Positions 1 through 7,968 of a stretch of 64,000 nt of DNA are shown piece by piece. Each line of letters starts with the position of its first letter. Positions within the stretch are counted from its first letter, which is position 1. The notes beneath the pieces are model-generated. The model did no database searches and was not told the origin of the DNA. It worked only from the letters and a program-made list of their open reading frames with translations. The position numbers were made by a program, and so were the translations under genes. Origin of the DNA: Streptomyces sp. F63 (GTDB lineage: Bacteria; Actinomycetota; Actinomycetes; Streptomycetales; Streptomycetaceae); the NCBI RefSeq assembly GCF_018070345.1, contig NZ_JAGPXX010000011.1:1-64000 (forward strand). The letters are read 5' to 3'.

Positions 1-2
1 CC

Positions 3-74
3 GCCGAGAAGTCGTTGATCTCGGTTTTCGGTGACCTGCCGCACGTGGCCCGGTTCACGTACGAGGGGGGATAG
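3..74 (+). CDS. C-terminal end of an unidentified protein (cut by window start)
   Basis: The window opens inside an open frame that ends at TAG 72-74. The 23 visible residues end in ...GDLPHVARFTYEGG. This is too short to assign to a family. It is listed because the frame is open from the first bases, the stop is followed by a non-coding leader, and the codons show the GC-rich third position of the surrounding genes. Product unknown. Confidence 0.4.
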   Translation, partial: AEKSLISVFGDLPHVARFTYEGG

Positions 75-404
75 GAGACCGCGGGCCCGTGGGGTGTCCG
101 GGGGGTGGTGCGCCGTCGGGCCGGGTGGGTGCGGGGGGTGACCGGGGGGTGGCTCAAGGGGCGTGTTTGCGGAGCGGGGAGCGGGGGAGCGGCGCCGGTC
201 CCGCCGTGTGGGGTGCGGTGTCCGGCGGGTGGGGGGCGGGGTCGCCGGGCGGGGGTGCGCGGGGTTGTGCGCGGGGGTGCCGGCTACGGCCTGCGGTAGG
301 AGAGGGGGTGCTTGAACCCCTGGGCGGGGCGGGTTACCAAGGTAGGGCGCAACCGGGCAAACCCGGCCAAATGCGCGAACCCCCCACTTCGGAGGTAACT
401 CCTG
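75..404 (+). other. Non-coding leader region before the M23 peptidase gene
   Basis: This 330-bp stretch holds no convincing gene; the open frames in it are GC-driven. It is extremely G-rich up to about 300. After that come short self-complementary segments (GGGGGTGCTTGAACCCC at about 305-321, CCGGGCAAACCCGG at about 352-365) and a strong Shine-Dalgarno GGAGGT ahead of the ATG at 405. Cell-wall hydrolase genes in Streptomyces often have structured leaders, some being c-di-AMP (ydaO) riboswitches. I could not match the ydaO conserved segments here, so no riboswitch is called. Confidence 0.35.
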
Positions 405-1154
405 ATGTTCAAGCACGCTCAGATCCTCGCCGACATGACTCCCCTGCGCCGCCGCGCCGCCTTCATGGCCGCCGGTGTCGGAGCCACCGCCGTGCTGGGG
501 ACCGGAGTCGCGCTGGGCACCCAGGGCGAGACCGAGAACACCGCCGGCGGAACCACCGCCACCCAGGTCGCCGGGTCCAAGTCCGGCATCGACGCGCTGA
601 CCGCCCAGGCCGACGCGCAGAAGAAGGCCGCCGAGGGCAAGGCCGCGGCCGAGGCCGCCGCCGAGGAGCGCGCCGCCGGCCAGAAGGCCGCCGACCGTTC
701 GGAGCGCAAGGCTCCGGCCAAGCCCGTCCAGGCCGCCGCGAAGGCTCCCGCCTCCTGGGTGAAGCCGGTGGACAGCTATGTGAAGGGCTCCACCTTCGGT
801 ATCGGCGGTGCCCACTGGGCCAACAAGCACTCCGGCCAGGACTTCTCCGCGCCCGCCGGGACGCCGGTGAAGAGCGTGCACGCGGGCACCGTGGTCGAGG
901 CCGGCTGGGGTGGCGCGTACGGCAACAACGTCGTGGTCAAGCACGGCAGCGGTACCTTCACCCAGTACGCCCACCTGTCGAAGATCACCGTCCCGGTCGG
1001 CACCCAGCTGAGCACCGGGCAGGAGCTCGGCAAGGTCGGTTCCACCGGTAACTCCACCGGTCCGCACCTGCACTTCGAGACCCGCACCACCCCGAACTAC
1101 GGCTCCGGCGTCGACCCGGTGGCCTTCCTGAAGCAGCGCGGCGTCACCCTCTGA
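405..1154 (+). CDS. Secreted M23-family metallopeptidase (LytM-type cell-wall hydrolase)
   Basis: Predicted zinc endopeptidase that cuts peptidoglycan cross-bridges outside the membrane. Residues 1-40 form an export signal (RRR followed by an Ala/Gly/Val-rich hydrophobic core). Residues 60-115 are an Ala/Lys/Glu-rich segment likely to be helical or coiled coil. Residues 120-249 are the M23 domain, with the HxxxD zinc motif at His142-Asp146 and the HLHFE motif at 221-225; all metal ligands look intact. At 249 aa it is a typical small streptomycete M23 protein without LysM or SH3. The ATG is chosen because GGAGGT lies about 8 bases upstream. It is followed by a hairpin terminator, so it is probably monocistronic. 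Confidence 0.9.
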   Translation: MFKHAQILADMTPLRRRAAFMAAGVGATAVLGTGVALGTQGETENTAGGTTATQVAGSKSGIDALTAQADAQKKAAEGKAAAEAAAEERAAGQKAADRSERKAPAKPVQAAAKAPASWVKPVDSYVKGSTFGIGGAHWANKHSGQDFSAPAGTPVKSVHAGTVVEAGWGGAYGNNVVVKHGSGTFTQYAHLSKITVPVGTQLSTGQELGKVGSTGNSTGPHLHFETRTTPNYGSGVDPVAFLKQRGVTL

Positions 1155-1196
1155 CCGGGTCCCGCACCGGACAGCGCCGCGGGGGAACCGCGCAAC

Positions 1197-1240
1197 GGCG
1201 GCCCTCCGGAACAGCCTCACGGCTGTCCCGGAGGGCCGCC
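1197..1240. terminator. Bidirectional hairpin between convergent M23 and GT39 genes
   Basis: A near-perfect inverted repeat: GGCGGCCCTCCGG-AACAGCC pairs with GGCTGT-CCCGGAGGGCCGCC around a TCAC loop. It lies 42 bases after the M23 stop and about 110 bases from the end of the opposing glycosyltransferase gene, so it can serve both strands. There is no U-tract, as is usual in Streptomyces. Confidence 0.8.
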
Positions 1241-1347
1241 TTCCGCTGTGCGCCCCCGGTCACGCCCCCCGGCCGCGGACCCCGGTCCCTCCTCGCGCGC
1301 CGGATGCGCCGCGCCGCCCCTCACCGTCCGTGACGCCCGGTCGCGGG

Positions 1348-2988
1348 TCAGTCCCCGGCGGTGACCGGCCCGGTCTCCGGGCGGGCCGCCGGGGACAGAT
1401 AGGCGCGGAACCGCCACGGCCCGAAGTCCGGCAGCGGCCGGGAGCGCCAGGCCCGGGCGTACGGCGGCGGCTCGGCGCCGTTCGTCACCAGGACCGCGAC
1501 GGGCCGCGTCTCCGCCACCGCGCGCAGCGCCGCGTGCGTGATGCTGCCGTCGTGCCCGCCGACCTGCCGCGAGGAGCAGCCGGCGCGGAAGGCGATCCGC
1601 ACCGCGTCCGGGCCGGAGACGACACAGGGCGGCCGGACCCCCTGCCGGCCCAGCTCGGCCGCCATCCGGTCCAGCTTCTCCCCGTTGACCCGGAAGGACG
1701 AGACCGTGGAGTGGAGCACGGTGAACTGCACGCCCAGGTGCAGGCCCAGCACCGTCACGGACAGCGCGGCGGCGGCCGGGCGCAGCCCGGGCCGGGCCTC
1801 GCGCACCCGCCGCGCCAGCCGGATCAGGCCGTGGGCGACCGGCAGGGACAGCAGCGCGTAGGCGGGCAGCAGGAAGCGCGGCGCCGCGTAGCCGACCAGG
1901 AACAGATACGGCAGGGCGAGCACGAGTCCCGTCAGCGCGGGCAGCAGGATCTCGGCCCGGTGGCGGGTGCGGCGGGCCGCGAGGGCGCCCCCGGTGGCGA
2001 GCAGCGGGAGGGCGAACCACCAGAAGCCGGTGGCCGGATTCCGCCACGGTACGTCACAGGGCCGGCACAGGGTGCGGCCGCCGAGGGCGCGGATGTGGTC
2101 GTCCACGGAGAAGTACGGCGCCAGGTGCCCCTGGATCTCGCTGGCCCGCCGCAGCCGCGCCATCGGGCCGCCGTACGCGGTGTAGGCCTCGGCGATCCAC
2201 TCCGCGCTGCCCAGCGCACCGCCCGCCACCAGGGCCGTGAGCAGCAGCGGGCGGCGCCAGGAGCGGACCAGCAGCAGGGCGGCGCCCAGCGGCAGGGCGA
2301 GCCACAGGGCGTCGGAGGGGCGCATCAGGGCGACGAGGGCGACCCCCGCGCACACTCCGGCCGGGGCGAGGCGGGAGGCCGGGTCCCGCACGGCCCGCAG
2401 CAGACAGCCCGTGGTGAACAGCGCGGCCAGCGCGACCCACAGGTTGGGCATGACCAGCGGACCGTAGAAGAGGGTGACCCAGAGCCCGGCGAAGAGGCCC
2501 CCGGCCAGGGTGAGCACCGCCGCCGGCAGCAGACCCCGCCACACGCGCAGGGCGAGGAAGAGCCCGGCCCCGCTGAGCAGTGCCAGCCACACGCGCAGCG
2601 GCGGAACGGCGTCGGTGAGGGCGGCCACCGGTGCGGCGAGATACGCGATGCCGCGGGCGCGGGGCGCGCTGAAGAACGCGGCCGGGGCGTGCGAGCTGAC
2701 CTGGCTGACGTACACGGTCTCGTCCCAGCCGAGGCCGGTGCCGGGGACGACCAGCGCCAGTTGGAGGAGGGTGAAGAGGCCGGCGACCGCGGCCGGGCCG
2801 TACGGCACGGCACGGGCGGCCCACCGGGTTCGTGGACGCCCGGGTGCGGCGGCCCCGGACGCGGCGGCCCCGGCCGGGGCGGTGCGCCGGGCGGGCCGGA
2901 ACCCGCGCCGGGAGAAACGCCCCGGTGCGCGCCGCGTCCGCCGACGGGGCCGCTCGTCCCGGGGGCCGGTGGCCGGTGGTGGCTGCAT
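1348..2988 (-). CDS. Polytopic membrane glycosyltransferase, GT39/ArnT-like
   Basis: A 546-residue integral membrane protein with about ten hydrophobic segments. The GWDETVYVSQ motif, in the first extracytoplasmic loop, matches the acidic (D/E) catalytic motif of GT-C enzymes of the PMT/ArnT group. These use polyprenyl-phosphate sugars to modify proteins, lipids or wall polymers outside the membrane. The N-terminal 60 residues are Arg/Pro/Ala-rich and cytoplasmic. The ATG at 2988 is preferred because a GAGG lies 9 bases upstream; a GTG at 3006 would add six residues but has no ribosome site. No glycosylation partner is adjacent, so acceptor and donor are unknown. Confidence 0.75.
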   Translation of the reverse strand: MQPPPATGPRDERPRRRTRRAPGRFSRRGFRPARRTAPAGAAASGAAAPGRPRTRWAARAVPYGPAAVAGLFTLLQLALVVPGTGLGWDETVYVSQVSSHAPAAFFSAPRARGIAYLAAPVAALTDAVPPLRVWLALLSGAGLFLALRVWRGLLPAAVLTLAGGLFAGLWVTLFYGPLVMPNLWVALAALFTTGCLLRAVRDPASRLAPAGVCAGVALVALMRPSDALWLALPLGAALLLVRSWRRPLLLTALVAGGALGSAEWIAEAYTAYGGPMARLRRASEIQGHLAPYFSVDDHIRALGGRTLCRPCDVPWRNPATGFWWFALPLLATGGALAARRTRHRAEILLPALTGLVLALPYLFLVGYAAPRFLLPAYALLSLPVAHGLIRLARRVREARPGLRPAAAALSVTVLGLHLGVQFTVLHSTVSSFRVNGEKLDRMAAELGRQGVRPPCVVSGPDAVRIAFRAGCSSRQVGGHDGSITHAALRAVAETRPVAVLVTNGAEPPPYARAWRSRPLPDFGPWRFRAYLSPAARPETGPVTAGD

Positions 2989-3445
2989 GGCCGGACCTCG
3001 CCGCACGTGTCGAAGGGGATGCCGGATGGGGCAGGCAGGCGATCACCAGCCTGCGGCGGGGGACCTCCGCTCACCACTCGGGCGGGGCAGTCGGAGGAAG
3101 CGGCCCGGCACGGTCGGGAGGCCCGGGGCATTCCCGCAGGTCAGCCGGAATTGCCGGACTGAAGGGATCGGTAAAACGATCCGGCTGCAAAAATCCGACC
3201 GCTTTTTTATGTGTTGTGAAAGGTCCAGCAGCATATTCCTGAGAAAAGGACATCGTCATCCCAGCAGGAAGAATGAACGGGCTATGCTCCATGTCTCGCA
3301 GGCGGGTTGCGGCGATTTCCGCAGGCCGTCACCGGCTGCCGCGGCACCGCGATTCCCCGGGGGGCGGATTGCGGCGGCGGCCCCCGCCGGTGCTCCGACG
3401 CACCGGACGACGCCCCTATTCCTTCCGCAAGGGTTTGAGACATTG
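2989..3445 (+). promoter_or_regulatory. Intergenic region upstream of the conservon operon
   Basis: This gap separates the GT39 gene from the divergent conservon. Most is GC-rich, but 3165-3300 is clearly A+T-richer, with runs of A and T near 3187-3210 and a small inverted repeat GATCG-GTAAAA-CGATC at about 3168-3183. That is where a promoter for cvnA would be expected. No exact -35/-10 pair could be assigned. The open frames that cross it read the same strand but lack a start site and family features. Confidence 0.45.
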
Positions 3446-4939
3446 ATGGTTCGTGCCGGCTCGTCACCAGGAGGTCGGCGGCCCGCCTCCGCGTTCCTGT
3501 GGCTGTTCCCACCCGCCGTGACGGCTCTCTGCGCGGTCGTCGCCGTCCTCGGCGTTCCCGACGGGGCCCGCGCCCCCGTGGCCTGGTGCGGTGCCGTCGC
3601 CACCGCCGCCGTGGCGATCGCCGCGGCCGAGGCGGTCCGGCGCGGGCGGCTCGTCCACACCCTGCGCCGGCGCGCCGCCGAGCAGGAAGCGGCGTTCGGC
3701 CGCCGCCTCGCCGAACAGGAGGCCGAGACGGTACGGCTCGCCGGGGAACTGCTGCCCGCGGCCGTCGAACGCCTCCAGCGCGGAGCCTCCGTCGAGGAGG
3801 TCCTGGAGGGCGTCGCCTACACGCCCGGCGCCGACCCCCGGTTCCACGCCGCCCATGAAGCGGTGCTCCGCTCCGTCCTCGAAGCGGTCCGCGCCGAGGA
3901 GGACCTGCGCGAATCGGCCCACCGCGCCTTCGTCAACATCGCCCGCCGCGTCCAGGCGATCGTCCACCAGCAGGCCCAGGACCTGCGGGAGATGGAGGAC
4001 AAGCACGGCAACGAACCGGAGTTCTTCGGCGACCTCCTCCACCTCGACCACGGCACCGCCCTCATCGGCCGGCTCGCCGACAGCATCGCCGTCCTCGGCG
4101 GCTCCCGTCCCGGCCGCCAGTGGCAGCAGAACGTCCCGCTCTTCAACGTCCTGCGCGGCGCCATGTCCCGCATCATCGGCTACCAGCGGGTCGACCTGCA
4201 CTCCGTCGCCGAGGCCGCCATCGTCGGACCCGCCGTCGAGCCCCTGATCCACGCGCTGGCCGAACTGCTCGACAACGCCACCCGCTACTCGCCCCCGCAG
4301 ACCCGGGTCCACCTCACCGCCATCGAGGTGCAGTCCGGCATCGCCGTCGAGATCGAGGACGCGGGCGTCGGCCTCACCGAGGAGGCCCGCCGGCGCGCCG
4401 AACGCGTCCTGGCCCAGGCGTCCGCGGGCATCGACCTCAACGACCTGGGCGAGACCCCCCGGCTGGGCCTCGCCGTGGTGGGCAGGCTGGCGCAGACCCA
4501 CAAGTTCCAGGTGTCGCTGCGCCCCTCGGCCTATGGAGGCGTCCGCTGCGTCCTGATCGTCCCGCAGGACCTCGTCACCGCCACGCCCACCCCCGGCGGC
4601 GCCGTCGCCAGGGCAGCCACCCTTCCGCCGCCCAAGCGCAGGACACGGCCCGTGCCGACGCCGCTGCCCCCGCCGAACGGAACGGCCATGGAGGAGGACA
4701 CCGCGGTGGTCGGCCGCAACGCCAACGGACTGCCGCAGCGCCGGCGACGGCAGCCCGCCGTCACACCCCGCGCCGCGGCGCCGGCCCGGTCCGCCGCGGC
4801 ACCCCGGCCGCCCGCGGCCGCGGAACAGGTGAAGCCCGGTCTGTGGCTGGCCGCCTTCCAGAGCGGCATCAACGGAGAGGCGCCGGCACCGCGGGCCGCG
4901 CGTCCGGACAGTGACGACTCGGTGGACAGGGATGAGTAG
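3446..4939 (+). CDS. Conservon sensor-like histidine kinase/ATPase (CvnA)
   Basis: First gene of a conservon, a five-gene signalling unit of actinobacteria that resembles eukaryotic G-protein complexes. The 497-aa protein has two membrane segments in residues 10-60, a charged coiled-coil linker, a dimerisation-like helix pair, and a HATPase domain with an N-box (HALAELLDNATRYSPP), G1 (DAGVGL) and G2 (LGLAVVGRLA). The Pro/Arg-rich tail after about residue 390 looks disordered. There is no large extracytoplasmic sensor, unlike CvnA proteins of the nitrate-sensing type. The ATG at 3446 is the first sensible start before the hydrophobic region, although its ribosome site is weak. The stop overlaps cvnB. 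Confidence 0.9.
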   Translation: MVRAGSSPGGRRPASAFLWLFPPAVTALCAVVAVLGVPDGARAPVAWCGAVATAAVAIAAAEAVRRGRLVHTLRRRAAEQEAAFGRRLAEQEAETVRLAGELLPAAVERLQRGASVEEVLEGVAYTPGADPRFHAAHEAVLRSVLEAVRAEEDLRESAHRAFVNIARRVQAIVHQQAQDLREMEDKHGNEPEFFGDLLHLDHGTALIGRLADSIAVLGGSRPGRQWQQNVPLFNVLRGAMSRIIGYQRVDLHSVAEAAIVGPAVEPLIHALAELLDNATRYSPPQTRVHLTAIEVQSGIAVEIEDAGVGLTEEARRRAERVLAQASAGIDLNDLGETPRLGLAVVGRLAQTHKFQVSLRPSAYGGVRCVLIVPQDLVTATPTPGGAVARAATLPPPKRRTRPVPTPLPPPNGTAMEEDTAVVGRNANGLPQRRRRQPAVTPRAAAPARSAAAPRPPAAAEQVKPGLWLAAFQSGINGEAPAPRAARPDSDDSVDRDE

Positions 4940-5351
4940 AAACGTGACACAGCAGCGGCTCAACATGGACTGGATGCTCAGGGACCTCGCCACGAGCGTC
5001 CCGCAGACCCGGCACATCGTGGTGCTCTCCGCGGACGGCCTGTGCATGGCGCAGCACGGCACCGACGGCGACACCGCCGACCGGCTCGCCGCCGCCTGCG
5101 CCGGACTGCAGAGCCTCTCCGGGGCGATCGCCGCCGAGTTCCCGCACGGCACCGGACAGATGAGACTGGTCGTCATCGAGGTCAGCGGCGGCTTCTTCTA
5201 CCTCATGGCGGCCGGCGCCGGCGCCTATCTGGCCGTGCTCGCCGACGACGGCGTCGACGCCGGGCTGATGGGGCAGCGCATGCGCGACCTGGTCGCCAGA
5301 ATCGGTGAGCACCTCAGCAGCCCGCCGCGCGTGGACGAGCAGATCACATGA
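4932..5351 (+). CDS. Conservon roadblock/LC7 domain protein (CvnB)
   Basis: A 139-aa roadblock/LC7-fold protein. In characterised conservons CvnB associates with the GTPase CvnD and may act on its nucleotide cycle. The pattern LNMDWMLRDLATSVPQTRHIVVLSADGL followed by GAYLAVLADD is typical for the family; it spans almost the whole protein. The ATG at 4932 overlaps the last codons of cvnA by 8 bases, and the stop overlaps cvnC in ATGA. It is therefore translationally coupled on both sides. Confidence 0.92.
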   Translation: MSRNVTQQRLNMDWMLRDLATSVPQTRHIVVLSADGLCMAQHGTDGDTADRLAAACAGLQSLSGAIAAEFPHGTGQMRLVVIEVSGGFFYLMAAGAGAYLAVLADDGVDAGLMGQRMRDLVARIGEHLSSPPRVDEQIT

Positions 5352-5710
5352 GCGGGCCCGGCGAGGACTGGGAGGAAGGCGCCCCCGAGCGGCTGTACGT
5401 GCTGACCGGCGGCCGCAGCCGGGCCCGCGACAGAACAGCCGGCCTCGACCTGGTCACCCTCATCGTGTCCCGGGACGCGCCGAAGCCGGGCCTGCAGCCC
5501 GAGCACGCGGCCATGCTGCGGATGTGCCACTACCCGCTCTCGGTGGCCGAGATCTCCGCCTATCTGGACCTGCCCGTCAGCACGGTCACCGTGCTCCTCA
5601 CCGACCTGCTGGCCGACGGGCGCATGGAGGCCCGCGCCCCGATCCCCACCGCCGCGTTGCCCGACGCGGACCTCCTCAAGGCGGTGATGCATGGACTACA
5701 GAACCTCTGA
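5348..5710 (+). CDS. Conservon DUF742 protein (CvnC)
   Basis: A 120-aa DUF742 protein, the third conservon component. The sequence RLYVLTGGRSRAR followed by a winged-helix-like segment (PLSVAEISAYLDLPVSTVTVLLTDLL) is diagnostic. The fold suggests a helix-turn-helix, but members are thought to act in the membrane complex with CvnA, B and D rather than as classical regulators. It starts within ATGA of cvnB, and its 3' end overlaps the start of cvnD by about 20 bases. Confidence 0.92.
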   Translation: MSGPGEDWEEGAPERLYVLTGGRSRARDRTAGLDLVTLIVSRDAPKPGLQPEHAAMLRMCHYPLSVAEISAYLDLPVSTVTVLLTDLLADGRMEARAPIPTAALPDADLLKAVMHGLQNL

Positions 5711-6314
5711 CACGCTCCCCGGCCCGCGCAGCGAGGACGCGCTCCCCGCCACGGCCACGTCCGCGGTCAAGGTGGTCATCGTCGGCGGCTTCGGCGTCGG
5801 CAAGACCACCCTGGTCGGCTCGGTCAGTGAGATACGCCCGCTGACCACCGAGGAGACGATGACCCAGGCCGGTGTCGGCGTGGACGACATCGCGGGCGTC
5901 GAGCGGAAGACCGAGACCACCGTCGCCATGGACTTCGGCCGGATCAGCATCAACGAGCAACTGGTGCTGTACCTCTTCGGCACCCCCGGCCAGGAGCGCT
6001 TCTGGTTCCTCTGGAACGGCCTCTTCGAAGGGGCCCTGGGCGCGCTCGTCCTCATCGACACCCGCCGCCTGGAGGTCAGTTTCGATGTCGTCGGGCGGCT
6101 GGAGGAGCGCGGTGTCCCGTTCGTGGTCGTCGTCAACGACTTCCCCGAGTCACCCCGTTACCCGATGGCGGAGCTGCGGGCGGCGATGGACCTGCCCGAC
6201 TCCGTGCCCATGGTCGCCTGCGACGCCCGCGACCGCGGCTCCTGCCGCGATGCCCTGCTGACGCTCATGCGCTACCTGCACACCCTCGCCACCGCAACCC
6301 CGGAGTCCCCGTGA
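5691..6314 (+). CDS. Conservon small GTPase (CvnD)
   Basis: A 207-aa Ras/MglA-like GTPase. It has the P-loop GGFGVGKTT near residues 32-40, a switch-II DxxG equivalent in the segment FGTPGQERFWF, and a VVVNDF segment in the NKxD position (Asn-Asp instead of NKxD, common in this family). It is expected to bind GDP/GTP and to be controlled by CvnA-CvnC. The ATG at 5691 lies inside the end of cvnC and the stop overlaps the P450 start (GTGA), so the operon continues without a break. Confidence 0.92.
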   Translation: MDYRTSDTLPGPRSEDALPATATSAVKVVIVGGFGVGKTTLVGSVSEIRPLTTEETMTQAGVGVDDIAGVERKTETTVAMDFGRISINEQLVLYLFGTPGQERFWFLWNGLFEGALGALVLIDTRRLEVSFDVVGRLEERGVPFVVVVNDFPESPRYPMAELRAAMDLPDSVPMVACDARDRGSCRDALLTLMRYLHTLATATPESP

Positions 6315-7921
6315 CCGTCCCGCCGCCCGACCCCGCCGGCTCCGTGCGCGGAACCGGCACCCCCACCGCCACCGACCCGCGTTCCGCCACCGACCCGCGT
6401 TCCGCCGCCTCCGCCCCCACCTCCGCCGCCGGGCCACCGCCCTCCGGCCGAGCCGAGCCCGCGCCACCGCCCGGCTGCCCGGCCCACGCCTACGGCCCCG
6501 GCGGTCTGATCCGGCTCTACGGCCCCGAGGCCGAGACCGACCCGATGGGCCTGTACGAACGGCTGCGCGCCCAGCACGGGGCCGTCGCCCCGGTCCTGCT
6601 CCACGGCGACCTCCCGGCCTGGCTCGTGCTCGGCTATCGCGAGAACCTCGACGTGGCCCGCACCCCCTCCCGCTTCTCCCGCGACTCCCGCCACTGGCGC
6701 CTCGCCCGCGAGGGCCGTGTCGCCCCGGACCACCCCCTGGCCCCCGTCGTGGCCTGGCAGCCGATGTGCACCCAGGTGGACGGCCGGGAGCACGAACGGC
6801 TCCGCGGCGCCGTCACCGACAGCATCGACCGCTTCGACCGCCGGGGCATCCGGCGCACCGTCACCCGCTCCGCGCATCTGCTGATCGACCGGTTCTGCGT
6901 CGACGGCAGGGCGGATCTGGTCCGGCAGTTCTCCGATCACCTGCCGATGCTGGTGATGACCCGGCTGCTGGGCATGCCCGAGTCCTACGGCCCCAAGCTG
7001 GTGGACGCGGCCCGCGACCTGCTCAAGGGCACGGAGACCGCGGTCGCCAGCAACGACTACGTGCTGCGCGCCCTGCGCCGGCTGGTGGCGCGCAAACACG
7101 CCTCCCCGGGGCAGGACTTCGCCAGCTGGCTGATCGAGCACCCCGCCGGGCTGACCGACGACGAGGTGGAGCAGCATCTGCGGCTCGTCCTCATCGCCGC
7201 TTACGAGACCACGGCCAACCTGATCATCAACATGCTGCGGATGGTCCTCACGGACCGCCGCTTCCGGGCCGACCTGGCCGGCGGCCACATGACGCTGCCC
7301 GACGCCATGGAGCAGGTGCTGTGGGACGAGCCGCCGATGATGACGGCGGTGGGGCGCTGGGCCACCGGCGACACGGAACTCGCCGGGCAGTCGATCCGCG
7401 CCGGTGACCTGCTGATCCTCGGACTGGCCGCGGGCAATCTCGACCCGGCGATCCGGCCCGACCCCAGTGTCCCCGTCCACGGGAACCGTTCGCACCTGGC
7501 CTTCAGCGGCGGCCCGCACGAATGCCCCGGCCAGGACATCGGGCGGGCCATCGCGGACACCGGCGTCGAGGCGCTGCTGGCCCGTCTCCCGGATCTGCGG
7601 CTGGCCGTGGAGGAGACGGAGCTGAGCTGGGTGTCCGCCCTGATGACCCGCCATCTCACCGCGCTGCCCGTGGAGTTCACCCCGCACCGGCCCGCGCCCG
7701 AGGAGACGTCCCCGGCCGCGGCCGGGCCGGCGCCGTCCCGGCGGGCGGAGCTGCCGGGGGAGGCCGCGGGGCGGGCCGGGGCGGCGGTCCCCGCGGCGCC
7801 CCCGCGGACGGAGGCCGCGGTCGCGGGGGTCCCCGACCCGCTGGCGGCCGGTTCCGGCCGGCCGCCGCTGCCGGCCGCCCCGTGGTGGCGGCGCGCGGTC
7901 CGGTGGTTCACGGGCGGCTGA
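6311..7921 (+). CDS. Conservon cytochrome P450, CYP157-like, lacking EXXR (CvnE)
   Basis: The fifth gene makes this a P450-bearing conservon, like cvn9/rar of S. coelicolor. The haem loop FSGGPHECPG puts the Cys ligand at residue 405, and the I-helix has AAYETTAN. The K-helix reads EQVLW (334-338), so the normally invariant Arg of EXXR is Trp. This is the known hallmark of CYP157 enzymes. The 536-aa protein is longer than the usual 400-420. Its Pro/Ala-rich N-terminus contains a duplicated ATDPRS unit, and a disordered C-terminal tail of about 70 residues ends in the amphipathic WWRRAVRWFTGG, perhaps membrane-binding. Substrate and reductase are unknown; the convergent terpene genes are a natural suspect. 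Confidence 0.9.
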   Translation: MTVPPPDPAGSVRGTGTPTATDPRSATDPRSAASAPTSAAGPPPSGRAEPAPPPGCPAHAYGPGGLIRLYGPEAETDPMGLYERLRAQHGAVAPVLLHGDLPAWLVLGYRENLDVARTPSRFSRDSRHWRLAREGRVAPDHPLAPVVAWQPMCTQVDGREHERLRGAVTDSIDRFDRRGIRRTVTRSAHLLIDRFCVDGRADLVRQFSDHLPMLVMTRLLGMPESYGPKLVDAARDLLKGTETAVASNDYVLRALRRLVARKHASPGQDFASWLIEHPAGLTDDEVEQHLRLVLIAAYETTANLIINMLRMVLTDRRFRADLAGGHMTLPDAMEQVLWDEPPMMTAVGRWATGDTELAGQSIRAGDLLILGLAAGNLDPAIRPDPSVPVHGNRSHLAFSGGPHECPGQDIGRAIADTGVEALLARLPDLRLAVEETELSWVSALMTRHLTALPVEFTPHRPAPEETSPAAAGPAPSRRAELPGEAAGRAGAAVPAAPPRTEAAVAGVPDPLAAGSGRPPLPAAPWWRRAVRWFTGG

Positions 7922-7930
7922 GCCCGGCTC

Positions 7931-7963
7931 CGGGGCCCGCGTGATCCGGCCGCCCGGGCCCCG
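7931..7963. terminator. Bidirectional hairpin between the P450 and terpene cyclase genes
   Basis: CGGGGCCCG (7931-7939) pairs exactly with CGGGCCCCG (7955-7963) around a 15-base loop. It fills nearly the whole 47-base gap between the two convergent stops. It probably ends both the conservon and the terpene operon transcripts. Confidence 0.65.
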
Positions 7964-7968
7964 CGGGG

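Noticed and set aside
75..404. c-di-AMP (ydaO) riboswitch before the M23 gene
   Set aside because: The conserved segments of ydaO could not be located; only short hairpins are visible.
1330..3162. Long plus-strand open frame over the GT39 gene
   Set aside because: Its product is Arg/Gly/Glu/Gln-rich without domains; it is a codon-bias shadow of the real minus-strand gene.
2474..3445. Extended N-terminus of CvnA (a long in-frame open reading frame)
   Set aside because: The extra part is Arg/Pro-rich, overlaps the opposing GT39 gene and has no ribosome site; the protein fold begins at the ATG at 3446.
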